Below, piece after piece: positions 1 to 7,522 of a stretch of DNA of 41,895 nucleotides (positions within the stretch are counted from its first letter, which is position 1; every line of letters starts with the position of its first letter). This DNA is from Bacteroidales bacterium (GTDB lineage: Bacteria; Bacteroidota; Bacteroidia; Bacteroidales; UBA932), in the NCBI GenBank assembly GCA_017438265.1, contig JAFRVZ010000057.1:1-41895 (forward strand), in the 5' to 3' direction. Both the position numbers and the translations under genes were made by a program. The notes under the pieces were generated by a model that did not search any database, was not told the origin of the DNA, and saw only the letters and a program-made list of their open reading frames with translations.

Positions 1-485
1 GGCTCCTGGTCGAATTCCTTCTGGTTCTTCGGACGGATGAACATGTTGGTCACGAAGTGGGCCTGCCAGGCGACTTCCATGATGAAGCGGATCTTCATGC
101 GGGTATCCTTGTGGGTGCCGCAGAAGCCGTCGACGACGAAGAGGCGCTTGCCGCTGAGCTGCTGCTGGGCCATCTTCTTGACTTCCTTCCAGACCTTCTC
201 GGACATCTTGTGGTTGTCGTTGTGGTAGGCTTCGGTATCCCACCAGATCTCACCCTTGGCGCCTTCCTTGGTCGTCTTGTCGTAGACGATGTACTTGTCC
301 TTGGGGGAGCGGCCGGTATAGACGCCGGTCATGACGTTGATGGCGCCGAGTTCGGTCACCTGGCCCTTGTCGTAACCTTCGAGGCCGGGCTTGGTCTCTT
401 CGTTGTAGAGAACTTCATAGGTCGGGTTGTAGAGGACTTCCTTTACACCCTTGATACCATACTTGCGAAAATCAATTTTAGCCAT
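1..485 (-). CDS. pckA: Phosphoenolpyruvate carboxykinase (ATP), N-terminal part
   Basis: Partial gene; the start is inside the window and the 3' part runs off the left edge. The 161 visible residues begin [10 protein letters not shown] and carry the TGRSPKDK motif at about residues 57-64, followed by the family segment [17 protein letters not shown]. These are typical of the ATP-dependent PEP carboxykinase family, which interconverts oxaloacetate plus ATP with PEP, CO2 and ADP in the cytoplasm. In fermentative Bacteroidota it often runs towards oxaloacetate to feed fumarate respiration, which would fit aspA elsewhere in the window. The catalytic P-loop (kinase-2 region) lies outside the window and cannot be checked. 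A good -33/-7 promoter sits upstream on the same strand and gives a leader of about 50 nt. Divergent from recQ. Confidence 0.93.
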   Translation of the reverse strand, partial: MAKIDFRKYGIKGVKEVLYNPTYEVLYNEETKPGLEGYDKGQVTELGAINVMTGVYTGRSPKDKYIVYDKTTKEGAKGEIWWDTEAYHNDNHKMSEKVWKEVKKMAQQQLSGKRLFVVDGFCGTHKDTRMKIRFIMEVAWQAHFVTNMFIRPKNQKEFDQE

Positions 486-543
486 AAGTGATTGAGTTAT
501 ATTTTGTTAGATCCTTTGTTGAATTGCTCTTCAGGAAATCGGA

Positions 544-573
544 CAAAAATAGTGAAAATAAATGGCATGTCAA
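544..573 (-). promoter_or_regulatory. Bacteroidota-type promoter of pckA
   Basis: Read on the minus strand, TTTG (TTG at 573-571) is followed by a 19-bp spacer and TATTTTTG (551-544). This matches the TTG-N19-TAnnTTTG arrangement used by the Bacteroidota primary sigma factor. Expected transcript start is near 537-540. Confidence 0.7.
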
Positions 574-585
574 ACGATTAATCCG

Positions 586-594
586 TATTTTTGC
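586..594 (+). promoter_or_regulatory. Putative -7 box for recQ-folB
   Basis: TATTTTTGC matches TAnnTTTG and lies 19 nt before the recQ ATG. No TTG is seen at the expected -33 position, so this is a weaker prediction than the pckA promoter facing the other way. Confidence 0.5.
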
Positions 595-613
595 GTAAAA
601 GAACGAAAAGGAA

Positions 614-2497
614 ATGACTGCGCTGGAGGTACTTCGGGAGTATTGGGGCTACGAGTCCTTCCGTCCGATGCAGGAGGAGATCATCGCCTCCGCGCTGGAC
701 GGGCGGGACACGCTCGCGCTGCTGCCGACGGGTGGCGGCAAGTCTGTGTGCTTCCAGGTCCCCGCGCTCCTGCGGGACGGCGTCGCGCTCGTCGTGACCC
801 CGCTCGTCGCGCTGATGAAGGACCAGGTCCAGAACCTCGCCGCCCGCGGCATCAAGGCCCTCGCGATCCACGCCGGGATGTCCCGCCGGGAGGCCGACAA
901 CGCCCTGAACAACGCCGCTTACGGCGACTTCAAGTTCCTCTATGTCTCCCCGGAACGCCTGGGGACCGCGCTCTTCCAGTCCTACCTCGACATCCTCCCC
1001 GTCAGCTTCATCGTCGTGGACGAGGCCCACTGCATCTCCCAGTGGGGCTATGACTTCCGCCCGGACTACCTCGCGATCGGAGAGATCCGCAAGCGCATTT
1101 CCGCGCCCGTGATCGCCCTGACCGCGACGGCGACCCCGGAAGTCGCGGACGACATCATGGAGAAGCTCGCCTTCCGGGAGAAACACCTGCTGAAGACCAG
1201 TTTCGCCCGGAAGAACCTGACCTACATCGTCCGGCGGGCGGAGGACAAGCAGGGGCAGCTGCTCGACATCTGCCGCGGCGTCCCGGGCAGCGGCATCGTG
1301 TACCTGCGCAACCGCGCCCGCTGCGAGGAGACCGCCGCCTTCCTGTCCCGGAACGGCGTCAGCGCCGCCTATTACCACGCCGGGCTGGATACGGACTCGC
1401 GCAGCGCCCGCCAGGACGCCTGGAAGCGCGGCACGATCCGCGTGATGGTCTGTACCAACGCCTTCGGGATGGGTATCGACAAGCCGGACGTGCGCTTTGT
1501 CGTCCACGCCGACCTGCCGGACAGCGTCGAGTCCTATTTCCAGGAGGCCGGACGCGCCGGCCGCGACGGCGGGGACTCCTATGCCGTGCTGGTCTGGAAC
1601 GGGACCGACCTCCAGCGCGCGGAGCGCCTGCAGAAACTCTCCTTCCCGGGCCTGGACTTTATCGAAGACGTCTATCAGAAACTCCATATCTTCTACGGGA
1701 TTCCCTTCGAAGGGGGACAGGGCCGCCAGCTGAAATTCGACCTCCCGGCGTTCGCGAAGCATTTCTCGCTGGCCCGCCCCGGCGTCCACTATGCGCTGAA
1801 ATACCTGGAGCGCACCGGCCACCTGACCTATACCGAGGACGTCGAGATCGAGACGCGCATCCGCATCCTCGTGAGCCGGGACGCCCTGTACGACGTCGAG
1901 CTCCCGGACCCGGCGATGCCGGCCGTGCTGGAGCAGCTGATGCGCGACTGCGCCGGCATCTTCTCCTTTCCGGTCCCGGTCGACGAGGCGCGGACGGCCG
2001 CGCGCTGCGGCGTGACGGTCCCGGTGCTCCGGCAGCTCTTCTACGAGCTCGCCGTGCGCAAGGTCGTGGGGTACATCCCCGCCGACCGCTCCGGCGTCGT
2101 CTTCCTCCACCACGGCCGCCTGCGGGAGGGGAACCTCGACCTCTCCGCGGCACAGTACAGGCGGCTGCAGGAGGCGCATGCCGCCCGCAGCGAGGCGATC
2201 CGCCGCTACGCCACCGCGGAGGACCGCTGCCGCGCGCGGCAGCTGCTGGCCTATTTCGGCGAGGAGGCGGCGGAGGACTGCGGACGCTGCGACGTCTGCC
2301 GCCGCTGCGTTCCGCGCACGGCCGCCGTCCGGGAAAAATTGCGTAGCTTTGTACGGAACTGCGGCGGGACCTATACCCCGGAGGCGCTGAGTGCCTTCCT
2401 GGCCGATCCGGCGCAGGGGCTGGACCGTGATGCGGTCCGGGTCCTGCGGGAGATGATCGACCGGGGCGAAGTGCCGCCGCCCAAAACGGAACAGTGA
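614..2497 (+). CDS. recQ: RecQ family ATP-dependent DNA helicase
   Basis: A 627-residue superfamily 2 helicase that unwinds DNA 3'-5' in recombination and fork repair. Visible in order: the RecQ N-terminal motif (YWGYESFRPMQEEII), Walker A (LLPTGGGKS, about residues 36-44), Walker B DEAHCISQWG (about 138-147), motif III (ALTATATPEV), helicase C-terminal domain with motif VI (QEAGRAGRDG), then the zinc-binding region (CRARQLLAYFGEEAAEDCGRCDVC). The last roughly 60 residues may be an HRDC-like or unrelated helical tail; I cannot identify it. Length is normal for the family. The TGA stop overlaps the folB ATG by one base, so the two genes are probably translationally coupled. Confidence 0.95.
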   Translation: MTALEVLREYWGYESFRPMQEEIIASALDGRDTLALLPTGGGKSVCFQVPALLRDGVALVVTPLVALMKDQVQNLAARGIKALAIHAGMSRREADNALNNAAYGDFKFLYVSPERLGTALFQSYLDILPVSFIVVDEAHCISQWGYDFRPDYLAIGEIRKRISAPVIALTATATPEVADDIMEKLAFREKHLLKTSFARKNLTYIVRRAEDKQGQLLDICRGVPGSGIVYLRNRARCEETAAFLSRNGVSAAYYHAGLDTDSRSARQDAWKRGTIRVMVCTNAFGMGIDKPDVRFVVHADLPDSVESYFQEAGRAGRDGGDSYAVLVWNGTDLQRAERLQKLSFPGLDFIEDVYQKLHIFYGIPFEGGQGRQLKFDLPAFAKHFSLARPGVHYALKYLERTGHLTYTEDVEIETRIRILVSRDALYDVELPDPAMPAVLEQLMRDCAGIFSFPVPVDEARTAARCGVTVPVLRQLFYELAVRKVVGYIPADRSGVVFLHHGRLREGNLDLSAAQYRRLQEAHAARSEAIRRYATAEDRCRARQLLAYFGEEAAEDCGRCDVCRRCVPRTAAVREKLRSFVRNCGGTYTPEALSAFLADPAQGLDRDAVRVLREMIDRGEVPPPKTEQ

Positions 2498-2904
2498 TGG
2501 AAAAAGGACTGTTGGAACTGCGCGGGATGCGCTTCCGGGCCTATCACGGCTGCCTGGAGGAAGAAAGGCGCGACGGAAACGATTTCGTCGTGGACCTCAC
2601 CGCCGTCTATGACATCGAAGCGGCCGCGAAAAGCGACCGGCTCGCCGACGCCGCCGACTACAGCGGCATCTATGCCGTGGTCGCCGCCCAGATGGCGCAG
2701 CCGTCCGACCTGCTGGAAAACGTCGCCTGGCGGATCCGGGAGGCCGTTATCGACGGCTACCCGCAGCTGGAACACGTCCGCGTGCGGGTAGCGAAGCTGC
2801 ACCCTCCGGTCGGAGGGGATTGCGAAATGTCTGCGGTTACTTGCGGGCGTACCACTCCTGAAGGACGTAGAAGGCGGCTTTCTTCTCGCCGTTCTCGCCG
2901 ATGA
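2497..2904 (+). CDS. folB: Dihydroneopterin aldolase
   Basis: FolB-type pterin enzyme of folate synthesis: 7,8-dihydroneopterin to 6-hydroxymethyl-dihydropterin plus glycolaldehyde. Family features seen: FRAYHGCLEEER near residues 13-24 (contains the pterin-site Glu), the DYSGIY segment, LLENVAWRI with the conserved Glu, and VRVAKLHPPVGG with the catalytic Lys. I chose the ATG at 2497, which overlaps the recQ stop; a GTG just before it is less likely. The usual family end is near residue 118. Here the frame stays open for about 17 more residues, mostly Arg and Ser, which run antisense into the 3' end of the GH2 gene. That tail is probably non-functional and may reflect loss of the original stop. 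Confidence 0.85.
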   Translation: MEKGLLELRGMRFRAYHGCLEEERRDGNDFVVDLTAVYDIEAAAKSDRLADAADYSGIYAVVAAQMAQPSDLLENVAWRIREAVIDGYPQLEHVRVRVAKLHPPVGGDCEMSAVTCGRTTPEGRRRRLSSRRSRR

Positions 2905-4657
2905 CGCCCTTGCGGTTGAACTCGTCCTGGACGGTGTTCAGCATCCGCTTCGGGGAACGGAAATCCTTCAGGATCCACGGGGTCGTTCCGACCAGTCCGG
3001 GGATCCGGTCCAGCATTTCGATGTTCCTGCGGTAGAGTTCCGCCTGGTATTCTTCGGTAAAGCGCTCGGTCGCAAGGCCGTGCAGGCCCGCCTTCGCGCC
3101 GCCGCCCCATTCCGAGATCAGGACGGGCTTGTCCGTGTCGAAGGTCCAGCTGACGCGCCCGGCCTTCTCGGCGTCGCCGTCATACCAGCCGATGTACTGG
3201 TTGAAGCTGATGAGGTCCGTGAACTGGATCAGTTCGTCGCGGGTGGTCGCTGTGTTGGCGTCGATGTATTCCTTCTCCATCGCGGCGGTGACGAGGCGCG
3301 TGTTGTCGAGCGAACGGGTCTTGTTGATCAGGTTCAGCAGGAAGTTGAGGCGGTCGAGGCCGCGCGGGGTCTCGTTCGCGACGGACCAGATGATGACGTT
3401 CGCGCGGTTCTTGTCGCGGGCGATCATTTCCGCGAGCTGGTTCTCGGCGTTCGCGTAGGTCTCCGGGTTGTCGAACTGGATCGTCCAGTAGACCGGAATC
3501 TCGTCCCAGAGCATGATGCCCATCTCTTCCGCGGCGCGGACGAGGGCTTCGTTGTGGGGGTAGTGGGCGAGGCGGAGGAAGTTGCAGCCGAGCTCCTTCG
3601 CCCAGCCGAGCAGGATCCGGGCGTCCTGTTCCGTCGCGACGCGGCCGGAGGGGGCGAAGGGGGCCTCGTCGTGGAGGCAGATGCCCTTGAGGAAGATTTC
3701 CTTGCCGTTCAGCAGGAGCTGCTTGCCCTGGGTCTGGATGCTGCGGAAGCCGATCTTGTCGCGGACTTCGTCGCCGCTGATGGAGAGGACGATGTCGTAG
3801 CGCTTCGGATTCTCGGGGCTCCAGAGCTGGAGGCGTTTGAGGTGGTCGATGGAGAACTGGATGAAGCCGTTCTGGTCCGGGTGCATGCGCTTCTGGAACT
3901 TCAGTTCGGGGATTTCGAGCTTGACGGTGCTCTTGGGCTTGAGACCGGTCAGCTGGATCCAGCCTTCGATCGAGTCGAGGGAGCCTTTCTTGAGCTGGAT
4001 GAAGTAGTCGCGGATGAAGGTCTGGGGCGTGCGGATCAGGTAGACGCTGCGGGTGATGCCGCCGTAGTTCCACCAGTCGAAGTTGTGGGTCGGGACGCCT
4101 TCGCGGAAACGCTGGTTGTCGACCTTGACGATCAGGGTGTTGTATTCGTTCTCCTTCACGAGGTCCGTGATGTCGAAGTTGAAGGGGGTATAGCCGCCGA
4201 CGTGCTTGCCGAGGACGTGGCCGTTCAGGCCGACGACGGTCTCGTAGTTCGCCCCGTCGAAGCGCAGGTAGGTCCGCTTCCCGTCCTTGGGGACGTAGAA
4301 CTTGGTCCGGTACCAGATCGTCCCTTCATAATAGTACAGCTCGGGGCGCTGGGTGTTCCAGTCGCCCGGGACGCGGAGCGAGTCCGCCAGGTCGAAGTCG
4401 TATTCGACGAGCCGGGTCCGGTCGGCGGAGAAGCTGCGGTCCGCGAAGAAGGAGTTGTGCTCCGCGACGGGCTGGCGGCGGTAGTCGTAGTAGCCGGTCT
4501 CGTAGGGGTCGATGATGGCGTTCCAGCTGCCGTCGAGGGAAATGATCTCCCGGGAGGTCGTGCCTACCAGCGGTTCGTTCTGCGTCTGGGCCTGCAGGCC
4601 GGCAAGCGGGAGCAGGGCCAGGAGGAGGGGAAGAAGTCTTTTCATATGGGTTTTCAT
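2837..4657 (-). CDS. Secreted glycoside hydrolase family 2 (beta-glucuronidase/galactosidase-like)
   Basis: 606 residues with a signal peptide (KRLLPLLLALLPLAGLQAQ, residues 6-24), so probably periplasmic or surface-exposed. A jelly-roll sugar-binding domain (about 35-210, including LNGHVLGKHVGGYTPFNFDIT) precedes an immunoglobulin-like domain (210-305) and a TIM barrel (310-606). The GH2 acid/base is Glu429 in SVANETP and the nucleophile is Glu516 in ISEWGGG. The family cleaves beta-glucuronides, beta-galactosides or related glycans; the exact substrate cannot be read from sequence. Its ATG overlaps the stop of the upstream MBL gene (ATGA), so it ends the tamB operon rather than sitting in a polysaccharide utilisation locus. 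No SusC or SusD genes are nearby. Confidence 0.88.
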   Translation of the reverse strand: MKTHMKRLLPLLLALLPLAGLQAQTQNEPLVGTTSREIISLDGSWNAIIDPYETGYYDYRRQPVAEHNSFFADRSFSADRTRLVEYDFDLADSLRVPGDWNTQRPELYYYEGTIWYRTKFYVPKDGKRTYLRFDGANYETVVGLNGHVLGKHVGGYTPFNFDITDLVKENEYNTLIVKVDNQRFREGVPTHNFDWWNYGGITRSVYLIRTPQTFIRDYFIQLKKGSLDSIEGWIQLTGLKPKSTVKLEIPELKFQKRMHPDQNGFIQFSIDHLKRLQLWSPENPKRYDIVLSISGDEVRDKIGFRSIQTQGKQLLLNGKEIFLKGICLHDEAPFAPSGRVATEQDARILLGWAKELGCNFLRLAHYPHNEALVRAAEEMGIMLWDEIPVYWTIQFDNPETYANAENQLAEMIARDKNRANVIIWSVANETPRGLDRLNFLLNLINKTRSLDNTRLVTAAMEKEYIDANTATTRDELIQFTDLISFNQYIGWYDGDAEKAGRVSWTFDTDKPVLISEWGGGAKAGLHGLATERFTEEYQAELYRRNIEMLDRIPGLVGTTPWILKDFRSPKRMLNTVQDEFNRKGVIGENGEKKAAFYVLQEWYARK

Positions 4658-5520
4658 GCTTTTATTTCTAATCCGTCGTATGCCAGGTGGACCCCCTCGG
4701 GGAGCTCGGCTTCCAGGTCGGCGTGGCGGGGAAGCTGGTGGGAGAGGTGGGTGATGTAGGAGTTGCGGGCCCCGACCCTGGCAAAGAAGTCGAGGGCTTC
4801 CTGCAGCGAGAAGTGGGAGAAGTGGGGGCCGCGTTTCACGCAGTTGACCGTCACGGCCTCCAGCCCCCGCAGTTTTTCGAATTCTCCGTCTTCGATCAGA
4901 TTCATGTCCGTAAGATACGCAATTTTGCCGAAACGGAATCCCAGTACGGACAAGTCTTTTTTCTTCTGGTGCCAGCCCTGGATCGGAATCACCTCAATCT
5001 CAGGTACATCCTGGCCGGGCGCGGGCGCCACGTGGTGGTAGCCGTAGCCGGACTCCCAGACGAGGGTTTCCTCCGCGGCGTTGGACTGCACGCGGAAGGG
5101 GTGCTGCCCGTCGATGCGGTGGAGGTGCCACTCCGGGGCGCCCGGGTAGCGCGGCTCGGCGAAGGCGTAGGAATACTCCCGGCGGAGCGAACGCTCCACG
5201 TATTCCTCGCAGTAGATGTTGACGGGCTTGGCTTCGAGGAGGTTGAAGGAGCGGGTGTCGTCGATGCCGCCCGTATGGTCCTTGTGGTTGTGGGTCAGGA
5301 GGATGGCGTCGAGGTGGCGCACGCCGGCGCGCAGCATCTGGGTGCGGAAATCGGGGCCGGCGTCAATCAGGACGGTCAGCCCGCCCGTGCGCACCAGCGC
5401 GCTCGCCCGCAGGCGCTTGTCGCGCGGGTCGGCGGAGCGGCAGACCGGGCAGTCGCATCCGATCATCGGGACGCCCTGCGAGGTCCCGGTTCCGAGAAAA
5501 GTCAGCGTCGTTTCATTCAT
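4654..5520 (-). CDS. MBL-fold metal-dependent hydrolase, PhnP-like
   Basis: 288-residue cytoplasmic metallo-beta-lactamase-fold protein. The metal motif is LTHNHKDHTGG (His77, His79, Asp81, His82). An N-terminal CDCPVC (Cys22, 24, 27) resembles the structural zinc site of PhnP-type cyclic phosphodiesterases. The family includes phosphodiesterases acting on small cyclic phosphates and lipoate-related MBL proteins; no phn genes are near, so the substrate is unknown. The start overlaps mtaB by 8 bp and the stop overlaps the GH2 start by 4 bp, so it is firmly inside the operon. Confidence 0.88.
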   Translation of the reverse strand: MNETTLTFLGTGTSQGVPMIGCDCPVCRSADPRDKRLRASALVRTGGLTVLIDAGPDFRTQMLRAGVRHLDAILLTHNHKDHTGGIDDTRSFNLLEAKPVNIYCEEYVERSLRREYSYAFAEPRYPGAPEWHLHRIDGQHPFRVQSNAAEETLVWESGYGYHHVAPAPGQDVPEIEVIPIQGWHQKKKDLSVLGFRFGKIAYLTDMNLIEDGEFEKLRGLEAVTVNCVKRGPHFSHFSLQEALDFFARVGARNSYITHLSHQLPRHADLEAELPEGVHLAYDGLEIKA

Positions 5521-6808
5521 GGTCCGTTCCTATGATGACCGGGGCGGTCTTCCCGACCAGGTCCTTGTCGTATGGTACTGTGATGCGGATGTAGTTACGG
5601 GTGTAGCCCGACATCGTCCCGCCTTTCTCCCGGGATTCGAAGAGGACGGTCTCGGCGATGCCGCGGTTTTCCGCGAGGAAAGCCTCGGAGAGGCTGTCGC
5701 TCAGGGACTTGAGCTGTGCGACCCGTTCGGTCTTGATCCGTTCGGGAAGTTGTCCTTTCATCGTCGCGGCCCGGGTGCCGGGGCGGCGGGAATAGGGGAA
5801 GACGTGGATGAAGGCCGGGCGGACGCGGCGGATGAAGGCGCAGGTCTGCGCGAACAGCTCGTCCGTTTCGCCGGGCAGGCCGACCATCACGTCGATGCCG
5901 AAGAAGACCTTCGGCAGCCCCGGCCCCTCCATCCGGCGGCGGATGTAGTCCATCTTTTCCGCGAAGAGGGCCGTGTCGTAACGCCGTCCCATCCGGCGGA
6001 GCAGTTCGTCGCTGCCGGTCTGGAGCGGGATGTGGAAATGGGGGAGGAATTTCGTCCCGGAGGCGATCCAGTCGACCATTTCCTCCGTGATCAGGTTCGG
6101 CTCGATCGAGGAAATCCGGTAGCGCTCGATCCCCCCGACTTCGTTCAGCGCCTTCAGCAGGTCGAGGAAGCTTTCCCCGGTGCCGCGCCCGAAATCGCCC
6201 GTGTTCACCCCCGTCAGCACGATTTCCTTCATCCCCTTCGCGGCGATCTCGCGCGCCTGCGCCACCACTTCCGCGATCCGCAGGCTCCGGCTTTCGCCGC
6301 TGGCGTAGGGGACGGTGCAGTAGGCGCAGTAGTTGCTGCAGCCGTCCTGCACCTTTAGGAAGGCGCGCGTCCGCTCGCCGCTGCTGTAGGCCGGCATCAC
6401 CCCGGAGACGCGGAGCGCCTGCGGGGCGCCGTCGCCCGCGGGGGCGGGTTCCGGCGCGGGGAAGCCGTCGCGCAGCGCGGCGCGGACGGTCTGGAAGAGC
6501 GTGGTCTTCCCGGCGGCGCCGACGACGAGGGCGACCCCCTCCAGGGCGCGGACCTCCGCGGGGCGGAGCTGGGCGTAGCAGCCCGTCACGATGATCCGGG
6601 CGCCGGGGGCGACGCGGTGGGCGCGGCGGATGACGCCGCGGGCCTTCTGATTCGCGTGTTCGGTCACGGAGCAGGTGTTGACGAGGTACAGGTCCGCCGG
6701 TTTTCCCCAGGGGACGGTCTCGAAGCCCGCCGCGGCGAACTGTTTCTCCCAGGCGGAGGTTTCGGCGTAATTGAGCTTGCAGCCGAGCGTATGGTAGGCA
6801 ATCGTCAT
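5513..6808 (-). CDS. mtaB: tRNA t6A37 methylthiotransferase
   Basis: 431-residue radical SAM methylthiotransferase of the MiaB/RimO/MtaB family. It adds a methylthio group to N6-threonylcarbamoyladenosine at tRNA position 37. The N-terminal domain has the three auxiliary cluster cysteines (Cys10 in LGCKLN, Cys46 in NTCSVTE, Cys77 in TGCYAQ). The radical SAM triad is Cys157, 161, 164 in CSNYCAYC. The C-terminal end is TRAM-like. The LGCKLNYAET start is characteristic of MtaB rather than MiaB. Its substrate t6A is made with TsaD, which is encoded divergently at 12028, so the two steps of this modification sit in neighbouring operons. The gap from the upstream gene is 3 bp. Confidence 0.92.
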   Translation of the reverse strand: MTIAYHTLGCKLNYAETSAWEKQFAAAGFETVPWGKPADLYLVNTCSVTEHANQKARGVIRRAHRVAPGARIIVTGCYAQLRPAEVRALEGVALVVGAAGKTTLFQTVRAALRDGFPAPEPAPAGDGAPQALRVSGVMPAYSSGERTRAFLKVQDGCSNYCAYCTVPYASGESRSLRIAEVVAQAREIAAKGMKEIVLTGVNTGDFGRGTGESFLDLLKALNEVGGIERYRISSIEPNLITEEMVDWIASGTKFLPHFHIPLQTGSDELLRRMGRRYDTALFAEKMDYIRRRMEGPGLPKVFFGIDVMVGLPGETDELFAQTCAFIRRVRPAFIHVFPYSRRPGTRAATMKGQLPERIKTERVAQLKSLSDSLSEAFLAENRGIAETVLFESREKGGTMSGYTRNYIRITVPYDKDLVGKTAPVIIGTDHE

Positions 6809-6811
6809 CGG

Positions 6812-7522
6812 TCAGGCGGCAAGGAGGAGGAATACACAGGGTTTTTTCCCGATCGGGAGCGGGTCCTTGCGCCAGCGGGCCGCCGTGCGGGTCCGCACGA
6901 GGGCGTCCGGGAGGGTCAGGTCGGCGGCGATGCAGATCTGCGTGCCGTCCGCGCAGTATTTGACGAGGTCCGCCATCAGCGCGTCGTTGCGGTAGGGCGT
7001 CTCGATCAGGATCTGGGTCTGGCAGAGCGCCGCCGAGGTCTTTTCCAGGCGGCGGATGGCGTCGCGGCGCTCTTCCGTCTTCGCCGGCAGGTAGCCGCAG
7101 AAGGCGAAGGACTGTCCGTTCAGGCCGGAGGCCATCAGGGCGAGCATCAGGGAGGAGGGGCCGACGAGCGGGACGACCGGGATGCCGCGGCGGTGGCAGA
7201 GCGCCACCAGCTGCGCGCCGGGATCCGCGACCGCCGGGAGGCCGGCCTCGGAGACGAGGCCCACGTCCCCGTCCGCGAACAGCCCGGCCAGCTGCTCGAC
7301 CTCCTCCGGCCGGGTGTGCTCGTTCAAGACGGCGAAGCGGAGGCCGTCGATCCGCCCCTTCAGGCCCGCCCGCGAGAGGAAGCGGCGGACCGTGCGGAGC
7401 TCTTCGACGACGTAGGTCCGTATCGTCTGCAGGCGGTCCAGGACCGGCTGCGGCAACACCTCCGCCGGGTCGTTGTCTCCGAGCGGGGAGGGAATCAGGT
7501 AGAGTTTATTCTGTGTTTCCAT
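6812..7522 (-). CDS. SAM-dependent methyltransferase, RsmI-like paralogue
   Basis: 236 residues of the tetrapyrrole-methylase fold, related to RsmI (16S rRNA cytidine-1402 2'-O-methyltransferase). Visible family segments: YLIPSPLGDNDPAEVLP at the N-terminus, VGLVSEAGLPAVADPG (about residues 86-101) and VVPLVGPSSLMLALMASGLNGQSFAFCGYLP. Bacteroidota commonly carry this shorter paralogue beside a full-length RsmI, so its exact target is uncertain. The ATG lies 17 bp inside the end of tamB, and mtaB follows after 3 bp. Confidence 0.85.
   Translation of the reverse strand: METQNKLYLIPSPLGDNDPAEVLPQPVLDRLQTIRTYVVEELRTVRRFLSRAGLKGRIDGLRFAVLNEHTRPEEVEQLAGLFADGDVGLVSEAGLPAVADPGAQLVALCHRRGIPVVPLVGPSSLMLALMASGLNGQSFAFCGYLPAKTEERRDAIRRLEKTSAALCQTQILIETPYRNDALMADLVKYCADGTQICIAADLTLPDALVRTRTAARWRKDPLPIGKKPCVFLLLAA

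Noticed and set aside
57-491. 144-codon plus-strand frame at the left edge
   Set aside because: Shadow of pckA, whose minus-strand translation shows the TGRSPKDK motif.
578-2179. 533-codon open frame on the minus strand opposite recQ
   Set aside because: Shadow of recQ in GC-rich DNA; biased towards Val, Asp, Glu, Gly and Ala, with no domain, and recQ is unmistakable.
3080-4759. 559-codon plus-strand frame opposite the GH2 gene
   Set aside because: Acidic low-complexity shadow; the GH2 protein has complete catalytic motifs on the other strand.
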